Shown here piece after piece: positions 34,401-46,068 of a stretch of DNA of 64,000 nucleotides; the stretch's first letter is position 1; every line of letters begins with the position of its first letter. Both the position numbers and the translations under genes were made by a program. The notes under the pieces were generated by a model that was given only the letters and a program-made list of their open reading frames with translations, was not told the origin of the DNA and ran no database searches. This stretch comes from Cryoendolithus antarcticus (Eukaryota > Ascomycota > Dothideomycetes > Cladosporiales > Cladosporiaceae). Location: assembly GCA_002077065.1 (NCBI GenBank), contig NAJO01000045.1, positions 1 to 64,000 of the forward strand. Direction: 5' to 3'.

Positions 34401-36779
34401 GGAAGACGCAGAAGAGGCCGCGTCTGAAAGAGTGTCGGCAGCGCCAGATGGGGTGCCAATGACAGCGCTGCTAGCTTCGGAGGCGACACTGGAAGCAGAT
34501 GCGGCAGCCTTGCTGCTTGCGCTTGAGACGCTTGACGAGGCTTCCATAGCGAGGGACTGTGCAGAGCCTGTGGAGGAGCCGATGACGCTCGACGATGCAA
34601 CTGAAGCGGCGCTGGAGCCGGAGGCGGATATCTTGCTTGACACACTCTCCATGATCGGCTGCTGGCCACCAACGACAGCTGCAGAAGCCACGCTTACTAC
34701 GCTTTCAGCAGACCCGGTAGAAGATCCGACGACAGCTTCAGAAGCCACGGAAGCGGCGCTAGACGCAGAGCTAGCGATCTTGCTCGAGACACTCTCAACA
34801 GCAGGCTGCTCGCTGCCAACAACAGCCGCCGAAGCGCCGCTAGCGAAGCTCTCAGCCGAGCCAGCGGAAGATTCAACAACAGCCTCAGAGACTTGCGAAG
34901 CCTTGTCGACAACAGCCGACTTGACAGCACCAGCCGGGGCAGCAGTCTTGCTTGAACTACCAACAATCGCCTCGCTCGCATCTGTGATCTTATCCGCAAT
35001 CTTCTTACTCGCCCTTGCAGCCACGGCAGGTACAACCCTGCTATTGAAGTCGTTCGTCGCGTCCAGCGCAGCGATCTTCCACTTGCCAACATCTCTCAGT
35101 CTAGCAAGCTCATTCGCAGCGCCCTCAGCGACAGTCATACCTCGTGACTCGACCTCAGATGCAGCTTCCTTGGCGGCGGCAACACCGGCGTGACCCTCAG
35201 TGATCTTCTTGACATCATCGCGCCAGACCTGCACAGCCTTCTTAAGCTCGTTGTACTTGGTCCAGTCTTTGTGGCTCAATCCTTCTTGGGAAGAGTACTT
35301 GCGTGCGATCTCAGTGAGGCGGATGTCGCGGATGCCTTCGATGGTCTCGAGGGTGGAAGTCAGTGCCTTCTCCACGAGCTCGTCAGTCTGGCTGTTGAAG
35401 GTCGTGTGCCACTCGCGGACAGCTTGGGCACGGCTCTTGACTGTCTGACCGGCGTTGCGAACGCCTTGCGTAATGGAAGTCTCAGCAGACTCGATGTCCT
35501 CATCCGTCGGCTCTCCGGACAGGCCACCGACAATGGCTAGAATGCGCGACTTGACGCTGCTGACTGCGCCGTTGGAAGTCTCCTGTAGCTGTGTGACAAG
35601 CGCATTGCCTGTACCGTTGACCTGGCTCTTGTGCTGGCGTGCTGCAATATCGTTGACGCGCTCCTTGAGATCCTCAGACCCTTCCTCGACAGCCTTTGCG
35701 CAAACAATCTCCCAGTTCTTGAGGTCTCCTTCGAATTGCTCGCGGAGGTCAACAACCGGTGTAGAAGATGCCGCAACACTGCTGGCGGATGACGTGCCAG
35801 AGGTAGCCTCAGAGACGGCAGAAGACACACTGGATACAGACGCAGCAGCCGCGGACGACGCCGAGGTCAGACTAGACGATGTCTCAATGCTCTTGACCTT
35901 GGCCTCCAGCTTCTTCTCGTCGCGATACCTGCCCAGTCGCTCAGTGATACGCATGAGCTGAGGCTCGACGTTCTCGCCATACAGCACTCGCATCTTGGGC
36001 CAGATTTGACGAGCCCAGAAGGACCACGCTGCACTCGAAGCATACTGTGCCTGAGGCAGAGCGGTGTCGACAGCGAACTGGCGGCCCTGAGTAAGGAGCT
36101 TTTGGGCGTAGGGAGCGGTACGGCGGTAGACTGGCTCAACCTCAAGCTCCCAGATATCGGATGCGGAGGTCTTGAGAGATTGAACCTGTGGATTGACAAC
36201 GTCCTGCACCTTCTGTACGTAGGGTCCCAGGACTGCGTTGTACTGCTTGCCAGCCTGCTGTCTCGCGACCTCCAGTTGCGGCTTAACAGACTTCTCCCAC
36301 TGCTCATGTCCGACCTTCTGCACCTGCTCAACCCTCGGTGCAGCATACTGCTGGTACACTTTCTGCCCTGGCTGATAGACCTGCTGGTTCAGCTTCTCGA
36401 CATACGGCTGGGCCTTCTGCACCGTCGGCGCAAGGTACTGTTGATAGTATGGCGTAGCATACGGCGTGACATAATCTCTTGCCTGCAGATAGGGCTTGCA
36501 GACCTTCGGTGTCCCCTCCAGCAAGTCCTTCTGCGACGAAGGGCACCGGAAGAGGACAGTCGCCAGACAGTACCATATCAGCACCTTCGCGCCCTTGTCC
36601 AACACCCATCCTGCGTACGAGCCTCCTGCTTTGGCCTTCCGTCTCGTCCGCGTGCGAGTCGCTGCTGTGCCCCCTGATGTGCCGGCGGGAGTGCCGTTAG
36701 GTGTGCCGTTCATCTTGGTCAATGAAGCTGTGCGTGACGGCCGCTGAGGTGTGCCGTTGTATTGCTTACCTCCCATCAT
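31482..36779 (-). CDS. Giant Ala/Ser-repeat protein of the fungal 'hoxa13-like' type
   Basis: Two exons, 36779-33967 and 33915-31482, join across a 51-nt intron (GTACGT donor, TTACTGAC branch, CCAG acceptor) into a 1748-aa protein. The first frame otherwise stops at 33927, and the two halves have been easy to mistake for separate genes. Start MMGGKQYNG (ATG 36779). Residues about 55-80 hold a hydrophobic segment (KVLIWYCLATVLF), followed by a Tyr/Gln/Pro-rich helical region (YVTPYATPYYQQYLAP), a long predicted coiled region, and then about 1,100 residues of Ala/Ser-rich amphipathic repeats. Fungal relatives are labelled 'transcription factor hoxa13' in databases, which is misleading: no homeodomain is visible. 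The amphipathic repeats resemble apolipoprotein, perilipin or LEA helices, suggesting a membrane or lipid-surface role (inference). Confidence 0.82.
31500..34990 (-). repeat. Degenerate Ala/Ser-rich repeats encoded in the hoxa13-like gene
   Basis: Protein-level repeats of roughly 35-45 residues alternate a short Gly block (AVVGSSTGSAES, AVIGTTTGSTES, AVYGTTTGYAES, GVYGTTPGYVEA) with Ala/Ser-rich helices (SSASSAASVAS). In the second exon the block shifts to tyrosine-containing YGT-x-x-GY-x-E/D. DNA copies are diverged, so this is an old expansion that has drifted. Confidence 0.8.
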
Positions 36780-37541
36780 GGGGTGAGACGGGGCTTGTTT
36801 GCCTGGGCCAGGCGTAGCTCTTTCCCGCGTTCGCACCCGCTGCTTGAGCTTGAGCTTGAGCTTATCTGGGAAGCGACGACGCGAGAGCTGGGATTGATGA
36901 GGAAAGGTCGATGAACGCTGCAAACAACGCGTGATGGTTAATGGAGGCACGTGGTCACACTAACGTAAATGATACTACAGGAATCTCCTATCTTGCCCTC
37001 GGCGATAGTACTGGGGAACTTTCACCTCGCTTGCGCTGCCGCCTTCCAAGGTTCACGCCCGTTTGTGCAAGCTTTAGCGCGACAAATGGCGTCACTGTCG
37101 CGTGGCACTTCCGTGGTTCATTCATCAATGATATAAGATGTTGGCAACTCTACGTCCAGCAGATTCTCGATCACTCGGCCCATCTTCGTAGGCATCCGCA
37201 CTGGCACCTATAGACCTTCTGTAACGATCTGCTTCAAACACGAAATGGTCTGAACAGGTGTACTCATCAGATCACCTCATATCCGCTCGGCAATCACCCG
37301 CTGCTTCTGGCACTCCCGCACCTGCATGAACTTGACGTCTGACATGTGATTGCGTAAAGTGACTACACCACAGTACATCACTAGTAGCACTCACATCAAC
37401 ATTAACCATCACTACAACTCAATATAGTAGGGATGATCTTCGTCAGGCGGTCTCACTGAAGCTGCCCATCCGATGAATCGATAAGCGCATCGCCTCCTTG
37501 CTAGGCGCATCCTCTGTACCCTCACTTCATTGACTTCCGCC
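36780..37541. promoter_or_regulatory. Divergent promoter region hoxa13-like gene / DOA10
   Basis: 762 bp between outward-facing starts. An in-frame but ATG-less extension upstream of the hoxa13-like start (to about 36950) is probably leader sequence. No other gene seen. Confidence 0.45.
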
Positions 37542-40500
37542 ATGGACAACATTCCAGATCCGGAGACCGGAACAAAACTGGAAGCACCAGCAACTCCAGA
37601 GCCACTCAACGCAGAAGCTGAACCCTCCACTCCCTTCGCTCCTCCCAAAGACTCACCTTCCACCTCCCCTCCCACCTCTCCACCCCACCCCGACCCCCCA
37701 ACCCGCACCCTCACATCCGACAACACAACCCCAACCTGCCGCATCTGCCGCTCCGAATCCACCGCCACAGAACCCCTCTTCCACCCCTGCAAATGCAGCG
37801 GCAGCATAAAACACGTCCACGAAGAATGCCTCATCAACTGGCTCGCCCACTCCCACAAGAAGCACTGCGAGCTCTGCAAAACGCCCTTCCGCTTTACAAA
37901 ACTGTACGATGCTTCTATGCCCGCGGAGCTGCCATGGGAGGTGTTTGTGAAGCGCGCGCTGGTGCATGTGGGGTTGGCCGGGAAGAGACTCGCGAGGGGT
38001 TGCTTGGTGTTGGGGATTTGGTGTGGGGTGTTGCCTTGGCTTGTGAGGTGGGCGTGGAGATGGATGTTTTATGTGGGGGATGTGGGGTGGGTGAGGGATG
38101 TGGTTGTGAGGAAGATGAGGCAGGAGGCGTTGCAGGGGATGAGTGCGAATGGAGGGGCAGGAGTATCTGCGACGGGCTTGCCATTTGCGTACAACTTGGT
38201 CAAAGACTGGAGATGGGGTTTCGATTTTGGCTGGCAGAGCTCGCAGACTCTGGCAGGTAATGCCACAGCGACGTGGCCGGAGCCAGATCAGTCGATCTTC
38301 TCGGACTGGACCTACCTCTCCGAGCTCACACCCAACCCTACGACGAATCGCGTACTTCTGGACATCTTCGAAGGCCAACTCATTACCTGCATCATCATAA
38401 TCGGTTTCATCCTGGTCTTTCTAATCCGCGAATGGGTCGTCCAGCAGCAACCACTAATTCAAAACGTCGAACATATGCAACTACAAGTCGCCGAAGCGGC
38501 TGCGCAGGTCGGAGCGCAGCGCATGCACATAGCAGAGCAGCTGGCAACTATCGAGGAGATTCAGCGAGAGACAAGAGATCTGCAGGCTGCACGGGAAGAG
38601 CTGGAGCGCACACTGACTGAAGCGGGCGAAGTCGACAACGGTGACCTGGACAGGATACGAAAGCTCACCGAGCGCGTGGAGCGACTAGCTAGGAAGACGC
38701 CTCGTGCCTTCTCCGAGCGAATGCTCGAGCGACCCATGGATGACGCGACGCTAAAGCTCCGCAATGGAGACGAGAAAGCTTTCACCAGCGCCATCATTTC
38801 GATCGTTAGACAAGTCGCCGTATCCTCCAAGGTCCAACCAGAGCTCACACAGAACTTTGTCGATCGGATATGGAAGAAGATCGGAGCTTACAGCGAAGAG
38901 ATCCGCTGGCATTGGGAGAAGGCATTCACGATCACGATCGAGCTGTATGAGCCGCTTCCAGGGCTGGATATAGAGGCTTTGCAGGAGTTGGAGTTGGGTG
39001 ATGTGATGGATGATGGGGTTGGAGAGGGCAGTGTGAGAAGACCTGCTATGCCGGAGAGGATCCGGAGTTCGAGGGCTATGGAGGTGCAGAGGGTGCTGGA
39101 GGAGACGGAGGCCGGCGTTCAGAGACTTGCTGCGGAGGCTGGGCTCGGGTTTGCATCTGCCAGTGATCCGGGACCGGACTCGTCAGGAGTCCCAAACTCT
39201 GAGGCTGCTGTGATCGAAGCTCAACCCGTGGACTCAGCCGAAGCTACTACACGGCCAGTAACACCGATTACAGACGCGCCTGTTGCGGACCCGCTGCCTC
39301 CTACATCCGACGCCGACGACAACGCTCCCAATCCATCTATTTCCACCAGGCTCGGGATTGCTCGCAAAACCACAACCTCCGCCGAAGAACTCCCCATCAC
39401 GAACGCCGGACCCAACGCCAAGGTGAACATCAAGCGCAGCGGCGATGGGCCTATCCGAGCTGTGCCGCCTCCGGGCGAGAAGCCACCTAAGCTTATGACG
39501 AAGGAGGAGTTTGGAGAGATGTGGAGTCGGCTTGTTGATAAGGAGACTTCTGAGGAAGAGAAGGCTGCGAAGGCTCAGGTGGAGAAGGGTATGGCGGAGC
39601 TGAGTGCTGAGATTGAGGAGGAAGAGGAGAAGAAAGTCGAGGCGGAGGAGGCAGAGATCGCTCAGACGGAGAATGATTATGCGGCTGCTGGAATCGTGGC
39701 AGAGGATGCTGCATCGGAGACAGCAAGCGCAGTGCCACCGCCGGAGTCGCCAGCTGCGCCCATTGATACTGTCGAAGCTCCTACTACGATAGTAGGCACT
39801 GCGATTCTCCCTCCAGCAACTCCCACCAATCCAGACAACTTCAGCAATCGCGTCGCCAACGTCCTCAAAGAAGAATTCGGCCTCGACGAAGCAGAAGAGC
39901 TCGAACGCCGCCGCATAGCCGACTTACATGCTGCAGCAGCGGCACCGCCAGCTCAAGCTGACAGTCCCCCTCCCGAAGACCCGGCACCCGTACCTGAGCC
40001 ATCTCGCCCACAAAGAAGAGCGTTCCTCACTCGTATAGCAGACTACTTCTGGGGTGACATCGTCGTGCCGAACACGCCCGACGCCCTCCCCGCAGCCCCA
40101 GAAATCCGCTTGAATCCAGGCGAAGCCGCACCAGTTGTACCGGCACCCGAGCCTGCGCCAGCAGACCCAGCGCCTGAGGCTCTGGACCCTGAAGTCTTGG
40201 CTGCGGCCGAGCAGGCGGGTCTCGATGCTGACGCTATGGACGACGCAGAAGACATTGAGGGCATCCTCGAGCTGGTCGGCATGCAAGGCCCGCTAGTGGG
40301 CTTGTTCCAGACAGCGATGTTCTGTCTGTTGCTGGTCATCAGCACTATCTTACTGGCTGTTGTGCTGCCGTACTTGTTCGGCAAGACGGTGCTAAGTGTG
40401 CTGGACAGCCCGGTGTACTTCCTCATTGCGCTACCCTTACGGTTTGCGAGTCATGTGGCCGATGTCACTGTCGATCTCGCGGCTATGCTTGGTGGCGGAT

Positions 40501-42983
40501 TTACGATGGCGCTTGCTGCCTTCATGCTTCGACTGCACGACTGGCTCAGCATGGCAGTGTCTTGGCTGCCCAGCGCGCAGCTCGCCGAGTCGTTGCTGAG
40601 AATCTCGTCGAATGCGTTCAAGGCTTCGGGTACGAGGTTGCTCGACCTGCTCGCTCCTGAGACTAGCGAGGCGCAAGGTGTGAACGGCGCCATATTGGAT
40701 GCGAGCACGTTTTCGCATGCTAGTCTGCGGACGATGCAAGCCGAGACTGCTGCAGTGAAGCTTGCAATTGGGACGGCAGTGTTCAATACGGTGGACTTCC
40801 TGTCACACAAGCCGCTCAACGAGATTCTCAGTAAAGTCATCGGCAGCTTAGCGCGTGTTCCAAATCTACTTGCACCAGCCCGGACCTTTCTGACACAGAC
40901 CGTCCTCCCTCAGCTAACGTCCCTATCGGCGTTCAGACCAAAGACTTGGGCAATCCCCCTTCCCTCGGCGCCGACGACAAGCGATGACCCTACGCTCCTC
41001 TACTGGACGTCCACGGACCGCCTCCTCACCATACTCATTGGCTACATCGCTCTCTCGCTGCTCCTGTCCCTCTACGTCGCCTCCGACACAAACTTCACCT
41101 CCTCTCCCGTCTTGCAGGCCCACGAACGCTACCTCCGCAGCTCCCTCCGCCAAGCCGGCAGCGTCCTGAAAGTAATCCTAATAATCACCATCGAGATGCT
41201 GGGCTTCCCTCTATACTGCGGCATACTCCTCGACATCGCATTCCTCCCTCTCTTCGCCGACGCAACGTTAGCTTCACGTTTGACCTTCGCGGCCACGAAC
41301 CCCTACACCTTCGGCTTCGTGCACTGGTTCGTAGGCACATGCTACATGTTCCACTTCGCGCTTTTCGTGGGCATGTGTCGCAAGATTCTGCGAAAAGGCG
41401 TCCTCTGGTTCATAAGGGATCCGGATGATCCGACATTTCACCCTGTCCGCGACGTCTTGGAGCGGAACGTCGGCACGCAGCTTCGCAAGATCGCGTTCTC
41501 GGGGCTCGTCTACGGCGCGCTGGTCATTCTGTGCGTCGGAGGGGTGGTGTGGGGGATCGGCGGTCTGCTGCCTAGTGTTTGGCCCATTTGCTGGAGGAGT
41601 GCGGAGCCGATACTGGAGTTCCCGGCGGATTTGCTGGTGTATAATTTCCTTACGCCGGTGGTGATACGGCTTTTCAGGCCGAGTGAGGGCGTGGCGAGCA
41701 TGTACGCGTGGTGGCTGAGACGATGTGCGAGAGGTCTACGGCTTTCGCACTTCCTCTTCGGTGATCGGAAGGAAGACGAGGAGGGCCAAGGTGTTGATTG
41801 GCCCTTACGGCAGGTGGTCCTACGCACTGAGCAACCCACAGACGAAGCTCCCTCCGATCAGATCAACGGCACCGGAACGATGGAGGACCAGCATGCAGGC
41901 AAATTCGTCCTCACGCCCAGCAGCGACCAATACCGCCCTCCGAAACCTGGTCAGGCTTTTCTTCACACTTCTCCAGACGGCGACGTCTTCATAGCCGACT
42001 CCACTGGCAAACGCAACGAGCACTTCGCAGCAATTTACGTACCGCCTCTCTTCCGCCTGCGCGTATCGGCGTTCATGGTCTGCCTCTGGGCTTTCTCCGT
42101 GCTCGTCGGCTTGGCGTCTACAGTCCTGCCTCTGGTCTCCGGACGCGCAGTGCTGAGAACGATGGGCTGGAGCGAGGGCGTGAACGACATCTACGCCTAT
42201 AGTATTGGCGCGTACCTCCTTGGCGGGTTGGGGGTAGTGGTGCTCCGCGGTAGTACTGCAGCACGATCACTGCACTCCCGCGCCCGAGCTCTTGACTTCG
42301 CAGCCTGGCTCGCAAAGGTTAAGTCAGTGGCCGTCAAGACTGCAAAGTGCATCTACGTCTACGGCTTCCTCTCGCTCGCCGTCCCGCTGCTGCTGGCAAC
42401 ACTGCTCCAACTCTACCTCGTTATACCACTACATACCTACGCTACCAGCACGCTGGCCTCACCATCCGACGCCGCCACGCCAACAACAGCGATGTCAGGG
42501 CTCGATCACACAGTACATATACTACAAGACTACGCCCTCGGCCTCCTCTACGTTCGACTGTTAACGCAGTCCATCTTCCGCTCCCCCGGGACAAGAGCAG
42601 CAGAAGCCTTCCGTCGCATAACTGCGCCTGGCTACCTGGCTCCGGACGCTCGGCTAGCGACAAGAGTGATCATCCTACCTGCCCTACTGCTCACAGCTTT
42701 ACTCGTCTTGCTCCCACCAATCTCAACATGGGCAGGTTTGCTGGTCGTGCCGACCTCTCAATTATCGGATGAGAAGAGAGTGCTGCTATACCGCGCCTCG
42801 TACCCCGTGTGCGCGGCGCTGGGAGGCCTAGTGTGGATGATCTGGAAGCTTGGCGGGGTTACGAGGAGGTGGCGGGCAAGGATCCGGGATGAGGTTTATC
42901 TTGTAGGTGAGAAGTTGCATAACTTCGGGGAAAAGAAACCACCATTGGGGGTGGGTAGCGTGGCTGTTAGACGGACGGCATAG
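37542..42983 (+). CDS. DOA10: ERAD E3 ubiquitin ligase DOA10 (SSM4/MARCH6/TEB4)
   Basis: A single 1813-aa exon starts at MDNIPDPETG (ATG 37542; the upstream TTG is rejected). A RING-CH zinc finger (C4HC3) occupies about residues 66-112, with Cys66, Cys69, Cys83, Cys85, His93, Cys96, Cys109 and Cys112, followed by the conserved PFRFTKLYD. Many membrane helices follow, separated by a long acidic, Pro/Glu-rich cytosolic region (about 540-890) containing coiled coil. The family's conserved middle TD-type region corresponds to the helices around YCGILLDIAFLPLF and the later PPLFRLRVSAF. Doa10 sits in the ER and inner nuclear membrane and ubiquitylates proteins with exposed degrons using Ubc6 and Ubc7. 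Size is slightly above yeast Doa10, mainly through the acidic insert. Confidence 0.94.
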   Translation: MDNIPDPETGTKLEAPATPEPLNAEAEPSTPFAPPKDSPSTSPPTSPPHPDPPTRTLTSDNTTPTCRICRSESTATEPLFHPCKCSGSIKHVHEECLINWLAHSHKKHCELCKTPFRFTKLYDASMPAELPWEVFVKRALVHVGLAGKRLARGCLVLGIWCGVLPWLVRWAWRWMFYVGDVGWVRDVVVRKMRQEALQGMSANGGAGVSATGLPFAYNLVKDWRWGFDFGWQSSQTLAGNATATWPEPDQSIFSDWTYLSELTPNPTTNRVLLDIFEGQLITCIIIIGFILVFLIREWVVQQQPLIQNVEHMQLQVAEAAAQVGAQRMHIAEQLATIEEIQRETRDLQAAREELERTLTEAGEVDNGDLDRIRKLTERVERLARKTPRAFSERMLERPMDDATLKLRNGDEKAFTSAIISIVRQVAVSSKVQPELTQNFVDRIWKKIGAYSEEIRWHWEKAFTITIELYEPLPGLDIEALQELELGDVMDDGVGEGSVRRPAMPERIRSSRAMEVQRVLEETEAGVQRLAAEAGLGFASASDPGPDSSGVPNSEAAVIEAQPVDSAEATTRPVTPITDAPVADPLPPTSDADDNAPNPSISTRLGIARKTTTSAEELPITNAGPNAKVNIKRSGDGPIRAVPPPGEKPPKLMTKEEFGEMWSRLVDKETSEEEKAAKAQVEKGMAELSAEIEEEEEKKVEAEEAEIAQTENDYAAAGIVAEDAASETASAVPPPESPAAPIDTVEAPTTIVGTAILPPATPTNPDNFSNRVANVLKEEFGLDEAEELERRRIADLHAAAAAPPAQADSPPPEDPAPVPEPSRPQRRAFLTRIADYFWGDIVVPNTPDALPAAPEIRLNPGEAAPVVPAPEPAPADPAPEALDPEVLAAAEQAGLDADAMDDAEDIEGILELVGMQGPLVGLFQTAMFCLLLVISTILLAVVLPYLFGKTVLSVLDSPVYFLIALPLRFASHVADVTVDLAAMLGGGFTMALAAFMLRLHDWLSMAVSWLPSAQLAESLLRISSNAFKASGTRLLDLLAPETSEAQGVNGAILDASTFSHASLRTMQAETAAVKLAIGTAVFNTVDFLSHKPLNEILSKVIGSLARVPNLLAPARTFLTQTVLPQLTSLSAFRPKTWAIPLPSAPTTSDDPTLLYWTSTDRLLTILIGYIALSLLLSLYVASDTNFTSSPVLQAHERYLRSSLRQAGSVLKVILIITIEMLGFPLYCGILLDIAFLPLFADATLASRLTFAATNPYTFGFVHWFVGTCYMFHFALFVGMCRKILRKGVLWFIRDPDDPTFHPVRDVLERNVGTQLRKIAFSGLVYGALVILCVGGVVWGIGGLLPSVWPICWRSAEPILEFPADLLVYNFLTPVVIRLFRPSEGVASMYAWWLRRCARGLRLSHFLFGDRKEDEEGQGVDWPLRQVVLRTEQPTDEAPSDQINGTGTMEDQHAGKFVLTPSSDQYRPPKPGQAFLHTSPDGDVFIADSTGKRNEHFAAIYVPPLFRLRVSAFMVCLWAFSVLVGLASTVLPLVSGRAVLRTMGWSEGVNDIYAYSIGAYLLGGLGVVVLRGSTAARSLHSRARALDFAAWLAKVKSVAVKTAKCIYVYGFLSLAVPLLLATLLQLYLVIPLHTYATSTLASPSDAATPTTAMSGLDHTVHILQDYALGLLYVRLLTQSIFRSPGTRAAEAFRRITAPGYLAPDARLATRVIILPALLLTALLVLLPPISTWAGLLVVPTSQLSDEKRVLLYRASYPVCAALGGLVWMIWKLGGVTRRWRARIRDEVYLVGEKLHNFGEKKPPLGVGSVAVRRTA

Positions 42984-43237
42984 AGCCTGAATCTCATTTT
43001 ACCCTGCAAAGGCTTCCACTACCCCTGTAAAGAGTGCCGATTATAAATGCATGTGGAACGCAGCAATGATCGAGATTTTGATCACCTCTACCTCCAGCGT
43101 TCGCACGCAGAATGAGGAGGATGATGTTCATGCGTGGTGAAAAGGCGGCGCAGCAAGAAGAAGGAGAAAGTAGCGCGATTGTTAGCGGCCGGATGAGTAA
43201 GTAACGAGTGGTATATCGCTTGTAGTCGTTATCGCCA

Positions 43238-45325
43238 CTACTCACGTGGTTTCCGGAATCTCAACCGTTTCCTATTGCAAACACGGCACCGGCGCCCCGA
43301 AGAATGTAACACAGCAAGCAGACCGCTAGATGTACGTCTGCGTGCGAGATTGACGGTCGATATGAACTTGTCAATGTTCTCGTTCGTGAGAGTCGGTAGT
43401 CCCGAAGTCCGCCAGTCATGACCTAGGTGCAGATTGGCTAGACATAGAAGATCAGAGCCAGTCTCTTCACTCGGAGGACTTTCGACAAGCGTTTTGACAA
43501 TCCAGAAATTGATGAGGAGGCTACGTGTTCGACTTCTGTCGCCTTCGTAGACAACCTGCGCACTGATTGACTGTCCGGAGGAGTTGTATCGTAGCGCAGG
43601 ATACAGCCCTTGCAACGGTCGGTCAATTGTGTCTGGACATAGAGAGCTCATCGTCTCAACCATAGCACAAGCTTTCTCGAGAGAACAGCCGGTCACGAAA
43701 CTCGCCCAGTGTGTATCCATATCGTCGAGGTAGCCGTCATAGTCAACTCGTGATCGGAGCATTCGAAAAATCAGGTGGAGCTAGGTGTTCGCTTCTCTAC
43801 AAGCCAACGTCAGACCGCCGATATGTTCAAGGTCGTATGCTCCCGAGCTTTCCACCTTTGCAGTTCGAGACATGGAACAGCGATTCAAGTTCCAGTCATC
43901 CCTCGGAAAAGCATCCGTTATCACGGCGCGGAATGCTGAATCTACTTCGATGGTAGGGATATTGTAAATGTACCTTGCCCGAAACTCGTAAGTACGAATC
44001 ATTAGGAGCTCGCCTGAAGTTCCTCCGAATCCTCCCCTCGAGATCGACAACGGAAGGACATGCGCACCATCGAAATATTCCTTCGGCATCAGAGTTAAGC
44101 CGAGTACCGCACAGCAAGACCTTCGTATCCCTCGCATTTCAGCGTCCAGTCCGGGTTGCGTAAGAACTAGACAGACACGCTCACCGTGCGACTCGCACCC
44201 AAGGTCTGCTAGCTTGCAATTGATACCCTCTTCCAAGTCGAAATACATGGAATCTAAGTGCATCTTTGACCTGAGTTCGGAGAGAGTCGCAATGGCCAAG
44301 TCAATCTCTATCCCTGCGCTTGTGATTGAGACCCAGCGATGCAGGATGCCGCTGGTCACATCGAGGGTTACATCGTGACACCATTCGAAGTCACGAAGCG
44401 ATGAGGTGAACAAGGCGTTTGAGTAACCGCGATTAAGTGTCCACATGGTGAGACTAGACGGTCGCGATTGACCCCATGCTAGTGTGGAAAAGTCAGGTTT
44501 CGTTCGCAAAAGCTCCTCCAGCAGCCTGGTGAAAGCTCGGCTACCTTCGCCATAAAGAAGAGGCATATTGACGTCGAGCAAACCGAATAAACTATACGCC
44601 ACATCCTCCTCACGAGTAGATTCCCTACCCGTAGCCCAGGACAGACGTTTCGCAATTGCCGTATTGAGATGAGTCGCCGTGTGTTGTAGAACGTCTACAT
44701 CGATGCCAGTGCGCATGGATACGAGCGTGACGATACTGAGGACACGCACAATTGGTTTCCAGCTGACATGGAAGAACCACGCATGAGTAGGCGCGATTAG
44801 CTCTTGCAGGGTCCACGAGCGTGACCACCACCTCGCCCGGGCAAAAGCGCTGACTTGAGCTTCCCTTTCCTGTCCCAAGGCGCCGCTAGTCCATATTTCG
44901 GGATAGTAGTCTCTTCGTCGTTCGCTCCACACTTGCGACATCAACCCTTGTGCATCTCGGTTCCCATCAATCGTGTCATCGAATTGAAAGCTCTCGAATA
45001 TATCCGATAGGTAGATATAGCAAACTGCAGCACCACCGTAAATGCCGAACATCGAATTGATCGCCTCCGAGAGCTCGGCACTGCTTTCTTTATTGATACA
45101 ACATGTGTCAACCCAGCAGTACTCGAGATGGTCCTTACGTGCTTGGTCACATGTATACTGGATCTTTCGCCAGCCATGCTTTGTTCGAGCAGCCTCAAGG
45201 TTTCGCATGTCCTGAAAGATGACTTCTTCATCTTCCCAAGTATGCGACAAGATGGCGTAATGAGGAGCTTGTGCCACCGAATGGAAGAACTTGAGCTCGA
45301 ACGTGGTGGCATTAATGAGCCACAT
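43238..45325 (-). CDS. HET-domain protein (heterokaryon incompatibility)
   Basis: ATG 45325 opens MWLINATTFEL and the classic HET start HYAILSHTWEDEEVIFQDM. HET motif 2 (YCWVDTCCINKESSAELSEAINSMF) and motif 3 (RARWWSRSWTLQELIAP) are intact, as is the downstream GRESTREEDVAYSLFGLLDVNMPLLYGEG. A 54-nt intron at 43747-43800 (GTAGAG donor, CTGATT branch, CGAG acceptor) would join a 3' exon to give 677 aa; without it the protein ends at 43781 with 514 aa. The donor is not ideal, so the 3' exon is less certain. HET domains are TIR-like and trigger regulated cell death after non-self recognition in vegetative incompatibility. The C-terminus shows no WD or ankyrin repeats. A HET gene among core genes is a typical accessory insertion. 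Confidence 0.88.
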
Positions 45326-46068
45326 GATCAGATGACTGAAGCGAAGGCAGAGTCATCACAATACCTGCAAAGAAGTCCAAGAACTGGCGACGAGAGATCC
45401 TAGTGTCAACGATCGAGCGTGGTCCAATGAAAGCAGCGAGGCCACCTAAGGACGCAGCTCAAAAGGTCCGGCGTGTCGTACTGAGATGTGAGCCCAATAC
45501 CAAGGCCTTTTTATGCCGGATAAGGTGACAAGCGAAGCGACTCTAGCAGTTCTAGAATACAATCGATGTTTCAGTGGAGTACACGTCTGGCTTGGAGGCG
45601 AGGCAAAGCATCCTAACTACTGTGCCTCTTCAGCCTTGCATTCGGGGCACTCGGGAACGCCAAAGCAGCTCCCCATTTCGGCCCATCAAATCCCCAGGTA
45701 TACGTTGACTGACATTGACACAAGAGACAGATTTCATTCGCTTTTTGTCACGTAGTGAACAGGTAAATAGCTACGCAGAGCGATAATGTAAAAAAGTTGC
45801 TGTTCCTCGCAAGTGTTTACACGAATCCCGGAATTGCGACGCACCTTTATGTCGCACAGGACACACATCATATATGGCTGTCTTCAACAGAACATTGGAA
45901 GATGGAGGACGATGCATAGGCATTTCATGTCTAGGACAACAGTGTCGTGAGCATGCCGGTCATCCCCAATCGAGAACCAGACCGCGCCCCCATGCAATGC
46001 AAATTCAGATCGCCGCCATCGCGAGAGTCCTTTTGTAACCCACCGCCGCAATGCAAAATCGGAGCCAC
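45326..46068. other. Intergenic region between HET and APC3 genes
   Basis: Promoter and leader of the HET gene on the left, 3' flank of APC3 on the right. The 80-codon + frame at 45513 has no motif. Nothing else supported. Confidence 0.4.

Noticed and set aside
32306..35193. Long + frames (up to 290 codons) within the Ala/Ser repeat gene
   Set aside because: They arise from the repetitive GC-rich codons of the minus-strand gene and encode only low-complexity mirror sequence.
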